From NCBI RefSeq assembly GCF_002288925.2, contig NW_022098050.1, positions 7,577,361-7,641,360 on the forward strand: a stretch of DNA of 64,000 nt, in the 5' to 3' direction. The first letter of the stretch is position 1. Every line of letters begins with the position of its first letter. This stretch comes from Delphinapterus leucas (Eukaryota; Chordata; Mammalia; Artiodactyla; Monodontidae). The notes beneath the pieces are model-generated. The model searched no databases. It was not told the DNA's origin and saw nothing but the letters and a program-made list of their open reading frames with translations. Shown piece after piece: positions 11,234-22,710 of this stretch. A program made the translations under genes and the position numbers.

Positions 11234-11921
11234 AGTAAACCTTGTTTTACAAATTAAATATTACATAGAATTACAGAATAAAAATTAGTAAAATTGGAGC
11301 TAGGAAGCAGTGGAGTTTGTCTGTCTGCGTGGAGGTAGGGACACCAGAGTTCTCACTGCTTGGGATCTCAGAGGTGGCTCCTGAGACATCACAGGGACTT
11401 GAGGAGGGGGCGTCAATTGGAAAATCACTGCAAGAGTCATTGCCCAAAGCAATTTATCCCAAGGGTTGATTTTCTGAGTGATCACTTGTTTTGAGAATGG
11501 GGGTGAGGAGATTTTCTACTGTAGTGATTCAGACCAGCATATTCATTGAGTGCAGGTCACTAAGGAGACAGGACATCAATGAGAATTTCTGACGTTACAT
11601 AGTAAACATCAACTTTGCCCCCTTCCAAGAGGATAATCTAGTTTGGGAATGTTCAGTGAAGAAAAATGTCATCAGTGGGAATGTCTGCCAGGAGTTATAT
11701 AGAAAATAATGGCAAAGATATCAGAAGGCAGGCCTTGCAGAAACGGGCTGAAAAGAAAAAAGAAAAGAAACGGACTGAAGGGTGTGTAGTAGAGAAATGT
11801 TTTCCCTGCTCCCTAAAGGATGCTAAGATGTTTCATGCTTAGGGAAATGAAAAAGTGCTCAACCTCTTGCTCTTGACCCTGCTTGGTCAGGGAAGGAGCT
11901 ATTGATGAAATAGAACTCACA
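11234..11921. other. Unassigned sequence
   Basis: No gene or repeat recognised. An A-rich GAAAAGAAAA tract lies at about 11750-11770. Confidence 0.45.
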
Positions 11922-11937
11922 CTTATCAACTATTTTT

Positions 11938-12954
11938 TTATTTTATTTTTTAATTGAAGTATAGTTGATTTACAGTGTTGTGTTAGTTTCAGGTGTACAG
12001 CAAAAGTGATACAGTTATACACACATACACACACACACACACAGACATATTCCTTTCCAGATTATTTTCCCTTATAGGTTATTACAAAATATTGAGTATA
12101 GTTCCCTCTGCTCTACAGTAGGTCCTTGTTGTTTATTTTATATATAGTAGTGTATATATGTTAATCCCAAAGTCCTAATTTATCCCTCCCCCCACCTACT
12201 TTCCCCTTTGGTAGCCATAAGTTTGTTTTCTATGTCTGTGAGTCTGTTTCTGTTTTGTAAATAAGTTCATTTGTATCATTTTTTTAGATCCCACATATAA
12301 GCGATATCATATATTTGTCTTTCTCTGTCTGGCTTACTTCACTTAGTATAAAAATCTCTAGGGACTTCCCTGGTGGCACAGTGGTTAAAAATCCGCCTAC
12401 CAATGCAGTGGACACAGGTTCAATCCCTGGTCTGGGAAGATCCCACATGCCGTGGAACAACTAAGCCCACGTGCCACAACTACTGAGCCCGCGTGCCACA
12501 ACTTCTGAGCCCGCGTGCCACAACTACTGAAGCCCGTGAGCCTAGAGCCCATGCTCCGCAACAAGAGAAGCCACCGCAGTGAGAAGCCCGCACACCACAA
12601 TGCAGAGTAGCCTCCACTCACTGCAACTAGAGAAAGCCCGTGCACAGCACCGAAGACCCAACACAGCCCCCCCAAAATCAAATAAAAAAAAAAAAAGAAA
12701 CTCTCTAGGTCCATCCATGTTGCTGCAAATGGCGTTATTTCATTCTTTTTACGGCTGAGTAATATTCCATTGTGTATATATATCACATCTTCTTTATTCA
12801 TCTGTCGATGGACATTTAGGTTGCTTCCATGCCTTGGCTATTGTAAATAGTGCTGCTGTGAACATTGGGGTACATGTATCTTTTTGAATTATGGTTTTCT
12901 CCAGGTATATTCGTTAAAAAACTAAAAATAGAGCTACCATATGATCCTTAAAAG
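11938..12954 (-). mobile_element. L1, 5'-truncated with 5' inversion, interrupted by a SINE
   Basis: Antisense L1 3'-UTR and ORF2 3' sequence (AATTGAAGTATAGTTGATTT at the tail side; CTGAGTAATATTCCATTGTG within ORF2). The 16-bp duplication CTTATCAACTATTTTT flanks it at 11922-11937 and 12955-12970. The last ~35 bp (about 12913-12948, AAAAAACTAAAAATAGAGC...) is in sense orientation, opposite to the rest, as expected from twin priming. A CHR SINE sits at 12361-12702. Confidence 0.93.
12361..12702 (+). mobile_element. Older-subtype CHR SINE nested in L1
   Basis: Plus-strand copy beginning GGGACTTCCCTGGTGGCACA and ending in an A-run near 12685-12700. TCTCTAGG of the L1 target is repeated on both sides (about 12354-12362 and 12702-12709). 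It contains the ACAACTACTGAGCCC internal repeats typical of the longer subtype. Confidence 0.9.
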
Positions 12955-12989
12955 CTTATCAACTATTTTTATTTATAAACATTATAAAA

Positions 12990-13160
12990 TTAGAGTCCAG
13001 AAAGTATTATTAAGGCTTAGATGGAAATACTGAAAGTCAGATCATCCAAGCTCTTACTGCCTGGCTGCGAAGACTGAGGACCAGAAAGTTATGGTGACTT
13101 GCCCAGGGTCACACAGGTGGTTAGTGGCACAGCCAGCACTAAAAATCCAATTCCTCTGGG
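12990..13160 (-). mobile_element. MIR SINE fragment
   Basis: The reverse-complement MIR block is evident: ACTGAGGACCAGAAAGTTAT, GTGACTTGCCCAGGGTCACA, then GTTAGTGGCACAGCCAG. Confidence 0.8.
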
Positions 13161-13404
13161 ACTGCTCTGGCAGCGCACTTTCCTATTTGCTACCTGCCAC
13201 CTCTAGAAGTGGTAGGAGCCGGGGGTCCCAATGTGGGTCTCATATTCCAATCAGATATTGACATCCCTGTCTCCTTGGCCTGTGCCATTCTCCAGTAGCA
13301 CCAGCACTTTAAAAGAAGAAAAGAAGGAGCAAAACGGCCATTTTCAGAAGTATTAAAAACCTGAAACCCGGGCCCTCTGAAGCTCAAGTTCAAACATGAG
13401 GGGC

Positions 13405-13620
13405 GGGCTTCCCTGGTGGCGCAGTGGTTGAGAGTCCGTCTGCCGATGCAGGGGACACGGGTTCGTGCCCCGGTCCGGGAAGATCCCACATGCCGCGGAG
13501 CAGCTGGGCCCGTGAGCCATGGCCGCTGAGCCTGCGCGTCCGGAGCCTGTGCGCCGCAACAGGAGAGGCCACAGCAGTGAGAGGCCCACGTACCGCAAAA
13601 CAAAACAAAACAAAACAAAA
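13405..13620 (+). mobile_element. Young cetacean CHR SINE with (CAAAA)n tail
   Basis: Complete SINE beginning GGGCTTCCCTGGTGGCGCAG. The target duplication ACATGAGGGGC is exact at 13394-13404 and 13621-13631. Its tail is four CAAAA units rather than a plain A-run. Confidence 0.96.
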
Positions 13621-13631
13621 ACATGAGGGGC

Positions 13632-14379
13632 TAGCAAGTTCAGCTGGAGGCACAAGTGAGAAAGTTTTTGGGGCAAGGTATCAATAGGCCAGCTGACCAA
13701 GTTTTGTAGCTCTGGATGAGCCATAGTCAAATTAGAAAAGCAATAATGTGATCTAGGGCAGCAGAATTCAATTTTGCTGACAACACTGAGGTTCCTTGAG
13801 GGAGACCTTTAAAGATGACATTATAGCAGGATTATTTCCCATGTGTACAAATATGGCTGGGGAGAAAAACACACACACACACACACACAGATATAACCCA
13901 ACGTGTGAGCCATTCTCTTCTGGAAACAAATTTTCTTGTTATTATACATCTATATTTTAGAAAGAGTATTATAAAAATAGCAAGAGAGTGTAATAGAAAA
14001 AGAAATGAAATGCTGCAATTCTTTTTTATGATGTTTCACACACAAAAAGAAAAATAACTCCCAGAATCATCAGATTTCTTAGAAGATGCAGTAAGTATAT
14101 TATTAGCATCCGCACGACTCACTAACAAGACGTTACGTGCAGGGAGGTGGGGCAGGAAAGCTGTCATCAAATTCCAGTCAATGATTTATAGTATTTGTGA
14201 CTCTACCACATGCAAAGAGTGTCAGCTGACAATTTATTCTGGCTGATGTAACCCGACAGAATCTTCTTCCTTTCTGACAACCGGTCCAGTAACTAAGGTT
14301 AACACATTTCAGCTCTAATCAACAGAAGTAAACCTAGCAGTGGAGTTTGGTGCTATCTTAGTCATGCCGACGTGTTGCT
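13632..14379. other. Unassigned sequence with a short (CA)n
   Basis: A CA run lies at about 13870-13890. No gene or nameable repeat is seen. Confidence 0.45.
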
Positions 14380-14515
14380 TGTCAAACTTCACTGGGCATC
14401 AGAACCCCCTGATTCAGTAGAGCTTGGGGCAGGCCGAGTTCCGGAAGTTGTATTTTCTAGCAAGTTCCCAGGTGATGCTAATGGTGTTGGTCCAGGAGCT
14501 GCCATGAGAACTACT
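14380..14515 (-). mobile_element. MER5A-type hAT DNA transposon
   Basis: The antisense MER5A order is recognisable: CTTCACTGGGCATCAGAA, CCTGATTCAGTAGAGCTTGG, AGCAAGTTCCCAGGTGATGC and GTTGGTCCAGGAGC. The open frame at 14372-14731 partly lies in it and is not treated as a gene. Confidence 0.75.
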
Positions 14516-16890
14516 AGAGTAGAAGATATCCTGCCCCATCTGGCAGGTGACTCAGACAAGTCCAGATCCACAGCTAGAGGCAATACTCCCTATTCTCTGG
14601 AAAGCCAAGCAAGCACAAAATGGAGTACAAAGGGAGAGAAGTTCATTCTGCCTGAGGGGGACCAAGAAAGCTTCGTATATAGGTCTTTTTTTATACTAGG
14701 CACTGAGGTGAAGAGAAGCCAGGGAAGGTGACATCAGGCAGAGGATGGTGAAGGTGGCCCATCGCAGATGAGTACAAATGGTTTGGGGGACTGGTCTGTA
14801 ATATGTGGCAGCACTAGGATTGCTATACCCTTTATAACGATATACAAGAAGGGGCCCATCACTCTTCGTTTAATCAAACATTCACATTGACGACTTGTGG
14901 TGATTGCACATGTAGAAAGAAAAGTAAAAGAAGGACTTGGCAGGGTGGGTTCTCTGGCATTCCCTCCAACTGATGCTCCACTGTTGTCTGCACTTTCTCA
15001 GTGCAAACCAGAATCGCATGAATAATTATTCTGCAAAGGCAGAGTAAATTTCTCTTAGCTGATAACTTTCCCCCAGGGAATTGTCATTGTAACAGGTTGC
15101 ATAGACCTATACATACTTAATAGGATGGCGGGTTGGTGCTATTTTAGGCATCTAAGTAGCGGTTGCAGGATATGTTCTTTTGGACAATGCAACTTTCTTG
15201 ACGCCCCTGAAATCTCATCTCCCAGATGGTCCCCCACAGGTGAGACTGGCCATATTTGTCCAAGCATCAAACAGCCAATCTCTCAGTGGCTCTCATGCCT
15301 CACTTTTTACAAGGACTCCAAATAACCCTAGATGGAAAGTATGTAACATGTAGATATCACGTTTCTGATGTCCTATGTGTCCCCTGTAGCTGCTAATGCA
15401 CATGGGAGGGGCTTGAGAAATGCTCTCATTAGTAAATAGCAGGGATCAATGCAGGTGGACCCATCAGACAGTCATTGTTTGGGGTTGTCCCAGCTGAGGG
15501 CTGCCTTAGCCTTAATAGAAAATCCTCCTGCAGTGGATGGACTCAGTTCTTCAAAGAGATTGGCCCCCAGCCCAATGAAAAATGGTCACTTTCGATAATT
15601 GTGCTCAAAATGACATATTTTATCATCAGTTTTTTTGAGAAGTATACACTTAAAAAAAAAGACAAAGCAGAAAATTGCTTCATGGCTCAGGCAATATATC
15701 TCTGTCTCTATTGTTTGTTGAAGTCTTATTAGGGTCAGTTGTGCCCTGAATTATTCCATTTCCTATTTCTCTGTGCCATTATACTTCCAAATATTTCAGA
15801 AATAAAGTCCCTTTTCTTTTTCATTTTACTTTTTCATGGGGAAGTATTGAATATGACAGGGCCTGCCATCATCTAATGAGAAATGGCTCTTGGGCAACTT
15901 ATAACTATTATTAAGATGACATTTGCCCCTCTGAGTATCAACAAGAAACTGAGATGCATGGACTCTAAAAGAAAGCCAGAAAGGACCAAAGAGAAGACAA
16001 TAGCCAAAGAAAAATAGATGAATCAGCTTTATGAATTTAGGCTTGGTCTGGTAACATTTTCCAAGGCATTTGGAAAATTTTTCCTATAGAGAAAAACAGA
16101 ATAAGGCAAAGAGACATGAGGAAAGTGAGATTCAGTATATCGTGAGGTTTATTATTTTTCAGTAAGCTGCTTGCGTTAGTGACCCAATCTTCTTACAAAA
16201 AAAAGAAATCCCTCCCTTTGTCTGTTCATCAAGGAACCTGTAGTAGAGAAAGTCTTTTCCAGATCAGTTCCAAACTACAAGATGTGTATGGAACTTGTGT
16301 ATATGTGTATATGTGTATGACATGTGTATATATGTAATGCATTGCTGCAAAACTGATACTGGGTAGCACACTGCAGACACGAAGTCATGTATGAGAAAAC
16401 CACCGTCAAGTACTGAGTACTTACAAACACCAATTTTCTTTTTTGACAACATAATGAAAAGTTTCAAAGCACTCCTGTCTTTCAAATTATAGTACCGTTT
16501 TGTTTTATGCATTTATTTTCTGATCGATCTTTAGATACATGCCAGTAGTCATGGGGGTGAGGGTGGGTATGAAGATGAAATCACAAACTCAAAACTGTTG
16601 CACCTAATGCTTCGAATCTTGAAAGAGCAGATGCTTGAGTTATGAATTGCAATTGTGTGTGGAAACAATCTGGCAGCAACCTAACACTGAATAGCAACTG
16701 TTCTCCAGAAAACAGTTTGTCTCCTTTGGTAGCATGGTTATGCTTGAAGGATCATTTGAAATTTTGGAAGCATGGAAGCAGGCATATAGAAGGTTCGATT
16801 TTATTGCGGGGGCTGAGGTCATATCTGGTCCTGTCACTTTTACCTAGATTTCCCAAATCTCTGAGTTGGAAGGAACTCAACATTTATCTA
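14516..16890. other. Unassigned sequence, no gene seen
   Basis: Nearly 2.4 kb in which I recognise neither repeat nor exon. Short TG/TA alternations occur at 16295-16335. Open frames of 60-119 codons have no family motif. Confidence 0.45.
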
Positions 16891-17285
16891 GGCCAGTGCT
16901 TCTCAAACTTTAATGTGCTTGTGAATCATATAGAGATCTTGTTAAAATGCAATTTTTTTTTTTTTTTTTTTTGCGGTACGCGGGCCTCTCACTGTTGTGG
17001 CCTCTCCTGTTGCGGAGCACAGGCTCCGGACGCGCAGGCTCAGCGGCCATGGCTCACGGGCCCAGCCGCTCCGCGGCATGTGGGATCTTCCCGGACCGGG
17101 GCACGAACCCGTGTCCCCTGCATCGGCAGGCGGACTCTCAACCACTGCGCCACCAGGGAAGCCCTAAAATGCAAATTTTGATTCAGCAGGCATGGAGGAG
17201 GGGCCTGAGATTCTGTAGGTCTAATAAGGTCCCGGGTAAGGCCAGTACTGCTGGTCTGTGGAGCACGTATTGAGCAGCAAGGTCT
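16891..17285 (-). mobile_element. MER5A-type DNA transposon split by a SINE
   Basis: The left part (CCAGTGCTTCTCAAACTTTA at about 16892) and the right part (TTTGATTCAGCAGG, GCCTGAGATTCTGTAGG, TACTGCTGGTCTGTGG) together make an antisense MER5A copy. The SINE at 16953-17164 separates them. Confidence 0.75.
16953..17164 (-). mobile_element. Young cetacean CHR SINE inside MER5A
   Basis: Reverse-oriented complete SINE with the target duplication TAAAATGCAA exact at 16943-16952 and 17165-17174. Confidence 0.96.
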
Positions 17286-18089
17286 AAGACCAATTTTGTT
17301 TGTTTTACTTTCACTTCTCTGACATTCTAGTGTTTTGTAATTACGTCACAGGTAATTTGTTACCAACACTAGTGAAGCCACAAAGGTTTTTTTTTTTCCC
17401 ACTGTAACTATACGAGTAGCTGTATCTATTGCATATTTCTGTCTCTGTCTCTATTTACATCTGTATCTATGAATGAAAGTCATTTAAGGTTATCCCCATA
17501 ATAATGTTATTCTCCTTGACATCTAGCTTCTGACACGCTATCCTTAGTAGGAGAGGAAAAGGTAGATTCCTGCCAGGGAATTACACATAGGTCTGGTTAT
17601 ACCTTTGGGAATGTGTTATACATGTGAATGTCACCTGCCATGAGTGGAGAAACAATTGAGAATTGCCAGTCTAGTTTAATCTCTCAATCGATGATTTGAA
17701 AATCAGGTCACATTAAATAAATGAATAAATCTGTATTGGATATCTTTAATTTACAAAGATAATGTACTTCCATTCAACAAATTTAAGCAGTGAATATCTG
17801 TGCAAAGGAAGAAGTAATCAATTGTATGTATTCCCTCCAGCCCTCCCTTAACTGTTGTGTGTACTTCCTGATGGAGTTTTTCTATACTTATACAAACATA
17901 TTTTTAATAAAGTATATCGAGTTCTCTGCAAGTTGCTGTTCTTTAATATTTTGGAAACAGCTATTGCAGGTCTATTAGAAAAATGCAACCAAGCATTCTT
18001 CTAATTTTCTCAAGTAATTTTCTTGAGCTTTAATTCCACTTTTGTGATCCATAACTAGTTTTATTAAGAGGAAGTTGAATACCAATCAA
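17286..18089. other. Unassigned sequence
   Basis: AT-rich, with a T-run at 17387-17397 and no recognisable gene or repeat. Confidence 0.45.
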
Positions 18090-18220
18090 AGCATTTTCCT
18101 AGGACAGTAGAATGTAAGTTCCATGAATGCCAAGATCTTTGTCTGGATCAGATGTATCCCAAGATCCAACAAAGGAGCCTGATACATAGTAAGTGCCTGA
18201 TAAATATGTATTTAATAAAT
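18090..18220 (+). mobile_element. L2 3'-end fragment
   Basis: AGAATGTAAGTTCCATGAATG followed by GATACATAGTAAGTGCCTGA and an AATAAAT end matches the L2 terminal block. Confidence 0.7.
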
Positions 18221-18478
18221 CAATGTCAGCCAGACAGTATCAGGACAATTGGGAAGTGGGTGGGGGAATAGACTGTCAAGGGAAGGGGCTGAGGCATAAC
18301 GTATCTATTAAATGTTTGCCCTTGACAACATCCAGTAGGAATCAGCACATTAGTTGGGTAAATTTTGTCTGTGTCTCAATTTTGTTTAAGGACTGGTCAC
18401 ATAACAAAATGGTTCTTCTTGATCCTAGAAATGTGATAAAGTAGATAGGCATTTTACTTGCCTTTTTAATGTACTAAA

Positions 18479-18515
<37 letters not shown>

Positions 18516-19015
18516 TTTGCCCCCAGTTCTTTCCAATTTTCAGAAAACATTCGTTCATTCATTGGACAAATATTTCTATCCTTGGCACCAGGACCTAGGG
18601 GACATGTATATAGATCTTGGCAGTAGAATTAGAGAGTGAGGGCAGGATGGAAGAAATACCAAGAACCCTCATCCTTAGCACAGAATGCTGGAAATGTTCA
18701 CAACCGCTCAATAATTATCATGCTCAACCTCCAAGTAAGAGAAATCTGAGTATTCATTTTGTGAATTGGGAGAAAAAGAGGCTTGGCCATAGTTTGTACT
18801 GTGCTGATAACCCTTAAATGCACTCTTCCATGGATGTTGGCTCCATCTGGGGACAAAAAATCATCAAGTGATGTGGTTTTCAGATGATCTAGGACATTCT
18901 AGAATTTTGAAGTTGCTGTGCAAAGAGGAAAACAAAGACTCCTTGCTTCAGGGGAATTAGTTAGAAAGATTTACTCAAGCTTTGAACTTGTTTGTATGCA
19001 ATTCTACATCTTTTA
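18221..19015. other. Unassigned sequence with (TA)n at 18481-18512
   Basis: The dinucleotide run is 16 TA units. The remainder shows no gene or repeat that I can name. Confidence 0.5.
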
Positions 19016-19027
19016 AGATGCAAATCA

Positions 19028-19404
19028 TTGGGACTACCCGGGTGGTGCAGCAGTTAAGAATCTGCCTGCCAATGCAGGGGACACGGGTTCAATTCCTGGT
19101 CTGGGAAGATCCCGCATGCCACGGAGCAACTAAGCCCATGCGCCACAACTACTGAGCCTGCGCTCTAGGGCCCGTGAGCCACAACTACTGAGCCAGTGTG
19201 CCACAACTACTGAAGCCTGCATGCCTAGAGCCCATGCTCCACAACAAGAGTAGCCACCACAATAAGCCCGCACACCACAATGAAGAGCAGCCCCCGCTCA
19301 TCGCAACTAGAGAAAGCCTGTGTGCAACAAAAAAGACCCAATGCAGCCATAAATAAATAAATAAATTTATATTTTAAAAAAGGTAGGGAATCTTTAAAAA
19401 AAAA
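19028..19404 (+). mobile_element. Older-subtype CHR SINE with 12-bp duplication
   Basis: Plus-strand SINE starting TTGGGACTACCCGGGTGGTG, with repeated ACAACTACTGAGCC units. A mixed AAATA/A-rich tail is interrupted by a short GGTAGGGAATCTTT segment. The target duplication AGATGCAAATCA is exact at 19016-19027 and 19405-19416. Confidence 0.93.
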
Positions 19405-19416
19405 AGATGCAAATCA

Positions 19417-19649
19417 CTCTGTCAGATAAACCAGAGGAGATCTGTTGAAAAACTATTGTGGACTTTGGCAGTTTAGTAAAAGGCCCATTTTCAAAACATT
19501 GCCTTGTGTAGTGTGGGTCATGTCAGGTGATCTCATTTTGATGCTACTTAGAGTTAATGAAGGGGCAATAATTTCTGACAGTTGGTGTTGCAATTTAGTG
19601 AATGCAGGAAGGATGCAGGAGGCCAGATTCTATCCTTAATTTCTGTAGC
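19417..19649. other. Unassigned sequence
   Basis: No feature recognised. Confidence 0.4.
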
Positions 19650-19830
19650 TTAGAATCTTTGTGAACCTAAAGAAATTATTTAACCATACTGAGCCTCTAT
19701 TTCCCCATGTACACAAAGAATACCTGGTAATATCTTCTTGACAGGGTTGTAGAAAGGGTCAACTGAGATATTGTGTGGAACATTAGCGCAACACCTGGCG
19801 TGCAGTAAGTGGTCAACAAGGTTAACTAGT
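19650..19830 (+). mobile_element. MIR SINE fragment
   Basis: TTTAACCATACTGAGCCTCT, a TTTCCCCATGT block, AGGGTTGTAGAAAGGGTC and a CACCTGGCGTGCAGTAAGTG end follow the MIR order. Confidence 0.75.
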
Positions 19831-19853
19831 ATTACTACTGATAAGAATAAAAC

Positions 19854-20071
19854 GGGGGAGGGATAAATTAGGAATTTGGGATTAGCAGATACTATATACA
19901 AGATAGATAAACAACAAGGTCCTACTGTATAGCACAGGGAAGTATATTCAATATCTTGTAATAAACCATAATGAGAAAGAATATATATTTATTATATATA
20001 TATAACTGAATCACTTTGCTGTACACCAGAAACTAACATGACATTGTAAATTAACTATACTTCAATTTAAA
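19854..20071 (+). mobile_element. L1 3'-UTR insertion, strongly 5'-truncated
   Basis: About 218 bp of L1 3'-UTR (ATTAGCAGATACTATATAC start, ACTGAATCACTTTGCTGTAC, CTATACTTCAATTTAAAA end). The 11-bp duplication AAGAATAAAAC is exact at 19843-19853 and 20072-20082. Confidence 0.95.
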
Positions 20072-20082
20072 AAGAATAAAAC

Positions 20083-20548
20083 ATACATTTTAAGGATAAG
20101 AGTATTTGTACTAGTTCATTTTACTGTAAATTCCTTATGCTTCCCTATTGGAAAAGGTCTAGCCAACACATGGGCTCAACTTCCTGCTATTCAGCCAGCA
20201 CTATAGTTTACTTTTAAACTTTTATTTTGCCTGGAACTTGAGGGCCAGAAAACTTGAAGGAGAAGAACACAGGAAAAAGAATATTATTTTAAAATTACAC
20301 TTCCTTGCAATCTACCCTTGAACCTATTTGGTCAGATCAGTCCAGTGGTGCTGAAGACATCTTTTGTCCTCTCACTGGCCTGAGAAGAGCTGTCATGAAT
20401 TGGTTTCCCCATTCCACTTTAACAAGCCCACTCTGAGTCATTATGGTTTCTTGGTTAAGTGCTTCTGAAACACATATTCTTTAATTGACAGGTTATTTCA
20501 GCTCCTTCAGAGCCTTTATATTCAGAGCATCTATATGCTGAGCAACCT
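20083..20548. other. Unassigned sequence
   Basis: No gene or repeat recognised. Confidence 0.45.
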
Positions 20549-20587
20549 TAATATTCAACTGTCAGAGAAAGACAAATATCATATGAT

Positions 20588-20720
20588 ATTGGTCTCGTGT
20601 GGCTGTAGGGCGGCTGCGGCATGTGGCTGCTTGAAGCAGGATCTCAGTTCCCCGACCAGGGACCGAACCTGGGCCGAGGTGGTGAGAGCGCCGAATCCTA
20701 ACCGCTAGACTACCAGAGAC
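20588..20720 (-). mobile_element. tRNA-Glu-derived SINE or tRNA-Glu-like cassette
   Basis: Read on the minus strand from 20720, the sequence follows tRNA-Glu(CTC): TAGTCTAGCGGTTAGGATTC (A box), GGCGCTCTCACC with a CTC anticodon, and GGTTCGGTCCCTGGTC (B box). A short SINE-like tail (GGGGAACTGAGATCC..., CACATGCCGCAGCC) follows. The match to mature tRNA is closer than in most CHR SINEs, but the tail and the missing intact acceptor pairing argue against a functional tRNA gene. Confidence 0.75.
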
Positions 20721-21321
20721 TGACTAGTGGCTAGGAGCAGGGCCCTAGCTCTTGTCTGCTTTGACGAAAAAAATTCAGCAAAGAGACAAAAAGCAGTGAG
20801 ACTAGTAAAGTGTTTATTAGGAGAGAAGATGTGTGCGGAGAAAACATGGGCAGGCTCTGAGGTGGGGGAGGGAGGGAGGGAGGGAGGGAGGGAGAGCGAG
20901 AGCGCGCGCCATGAGCTTTTGGGGTAGATTAAATCACTTATATGGGAGCAGTTCTTCCAGGTTCCCTCTGGCCAGTCATCTTGCTTTGTCTGGCTTTGAG
21001 TCTGAATTTGGTCTGACTCAGGCCCTCCTCTGTGTGCATGCACATCTTTTAGCCAAGATGGATTCAAGTGCAAGGGTCTCTGGGAAGTTGACAGAACATA
21101 TTATGGTCTGGCACCTCCTCCCCTGAGGATCCTTTCTGCACATGTGTAGCTTCGGGGTCTCCTTGACCTCAAGAATGAGAAATATGTGGTCTCTATCTCT
21201 TATCCAAGCAGGACTCAGCCCCTCATTGCTCCTGCCATTATCCTTATCTTGAAGTATCTGTTCACAGGGGACAGATTCCAGCTGCTCAGCCTAGGGCCCA
21301 TCTATCTCCTGCCTCAAAACA
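20721..21321 (-). mobile_element. ERV1-like LTR, antisense
   Basis: On the minus strand the 601-bp unit begins TGTTTTGAGGCAGG and ends CCACTAGTCA, so it has TG...CA termini. A CCCATATAAGTG TATA-like box (about 20945) precedes CTAATAAACACTTTAC, a polyadenylation signal (about 20810-20820). A (GGGA)n/(CCCT)n run lies at 20864-20893. The termini lack a matching short duplication: the 3' side abuts the tRNA-Glu-like SINE directly. Class I assignment is inferred from layout, not from coding sequence. Confidence 0.75.
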
Positions 21322-21741
21322 TAATACAAATGAATTTATTTCCAAATAGAAACAGACTCACAGACATAGAAAACAAGCTTATGGTTACCAGTTGGGATAG
21401 AGGGTGGTGGAGAGGGGAGAGATAAATTAGGAGTTTGGGATTAACATGTACACCCTACTGCATATAAAATAGGTAAACAACAAAGACCTACTGTGTAGCA
21501 CAGGGAACTATACTCAATATCTTGTAATAACCTTAATAACCTACAGTGGAAAATGATCTGAAAAAGAATATATATACATGTACGTATATATATATACACA
21601 CATATATAATATATATGTATGTATATGTATATACATATATAATATATATGTATGTATAACTGGATCACTTTGCTGTACACTTGAAACTAACACAACATGG
21701 TCAATTAACTATACGTCAATTAAAAATATTCAACTGTCATT

Positions 21742-22129
21742 AAATTAATATGTATACGCATAGTACAAACTGATATGAAGAAAAATTACTGCACTAAGGC
21801 TTATCATAGAAAAGCAAATATTTCAAATCTATCATAGTATGACTGTGTGGTTTTAAGGAATGACATTTTTGATGGATGACTTAGTAGTCATAAGCTTGCA
21901 TCTTCCTAAAATAACATAAACTGTTAGTCTTGTTATTGTCCCCCAAACATACATTAATCCCTTATTACTATTGGTACTGGAGGAAACGAATGAACTTTGC
22001 CTTCAGTTCATTTTCTCTAGTCTTTCCTGTTTGTTAGGTCTATACACTAACCTGAAATAAACAAAGAAGCAAATACAACTATGTACAATGGAAATCAGAC
22101 CACTTCTGTCCCTTTGAACACTCATTCAC
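21742..22129. other. Unassigned sequence
   Basis: AT-rich, nothing recognised. Confidence 0.45.
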
Positions 22130-22710
22130 TAGGCAGGAGCCAGAGTGATTTTTTAAAAAAGGAAAATGGATCACATTATTCCCTTGCTCAAAAGGTTTTA
22201 TTGTCTTTCCATTGAATCTATAAAAAGAATCCAAATTCCTCCTTCAACAGGAGTATTATTTTGATCCTACCTTGTCCCTCTCTGGCCTCATGTTCTGCTG
22301 TTTCCCCTTGATCACCATCTTGCTGTTCTTCTAAATGCACAGTTTGCTTCAGCCTTGGGGACTTTGCATTTGCTCTTTTCTCTGTTTAAAGTGCTCTGTC
22401 TCTAATCTTTTGTGTTGAAAAGCTTTTATGTCTCAGCCCAAAGACCACTTCCTCAGTGAGGCCTTCCTTGACCACCCTCACCCTCCACTCTCTACCCTTC
22501 TGTTTATTAATATTATTACTGTTATTATTTAACACAGCATTTAGCACCACCCAAAATTAGGTTTACCTCTATTTTCTCATTTGCTGTCCGTCTTTTCCCA
22601 CTAGTATGAAGGCAGGATCTTAGGCATCTTATTCCTTGGTATATCCTCAGTGCCTGAACCAGTACCAGACACAGAGTAGGCACTCAATAAATATTTGGAT
22701 GAATCATGTG
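22130..22710 (+). mobile_element. L2 LINE 3' portion, well preserved
   Basis: The L2 order is clear: CCAGAGTGATTTTTTAAAA, TCACATTATTCCCTTGCTCA, GGACTTTGCATTTGCTC, CACTTCCTCAGTGAGGCCTT, and AGTAGGCACTCAATAAATAT at the end. It holds no intact reading frame. Confidence 0.9.

Larger units (their letters stand above)
20564..21726 (+). mobile_element. L1 3' end with 15-bp duplication, opened by an LTR/SINE composite
   Basis: The L1 begins AGAGAAAGACAAATATCATA at 20564 and resumes at about 21322 with ATACAAATGAATTTATTTCC, running through the 3'-UTR to an A-rich end. The 15-bp duplication AATATTCAACTGTCA at 20549-20563 and 21727-21741 shows that both parts are one insertion. An insert at 20588-21321 separates them, and about 25 bp of expected L1 sequence between the halves is missing. 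A TA/TG-rich tract fills 21570-21655. Confidence 0.9.

Noticed and set aside
12460..12580. CRISPR-like array from repeated ACAACTACTGAGCC units
   Set aside because: These are internal repeats of the older CHR SINE in a mammalian genome; units are contiguous and have no unique spacers.
14372..14731. A possible gene of 119 codons
   Set aside because: Its first third lies in an antisense MER5A transposon and the rest has no recognisable domain.
18481..18512. (TA)n as a cruciform or origin-like element
   Set aside because: Simple dinucleotide runs are common here (also 28442, 34216, 50081) and nothing else in the sequence supports a specific role.
20588..20720. Functional tRNA-Glu(CTC) gene
   Set aside because: A and B boxes and the anticodon are recognisable, but substitutions, the SINE-like 3' extension and the absence of a tRNA 3' end with a terminator T-run argue for a tRNA-derived SINE.
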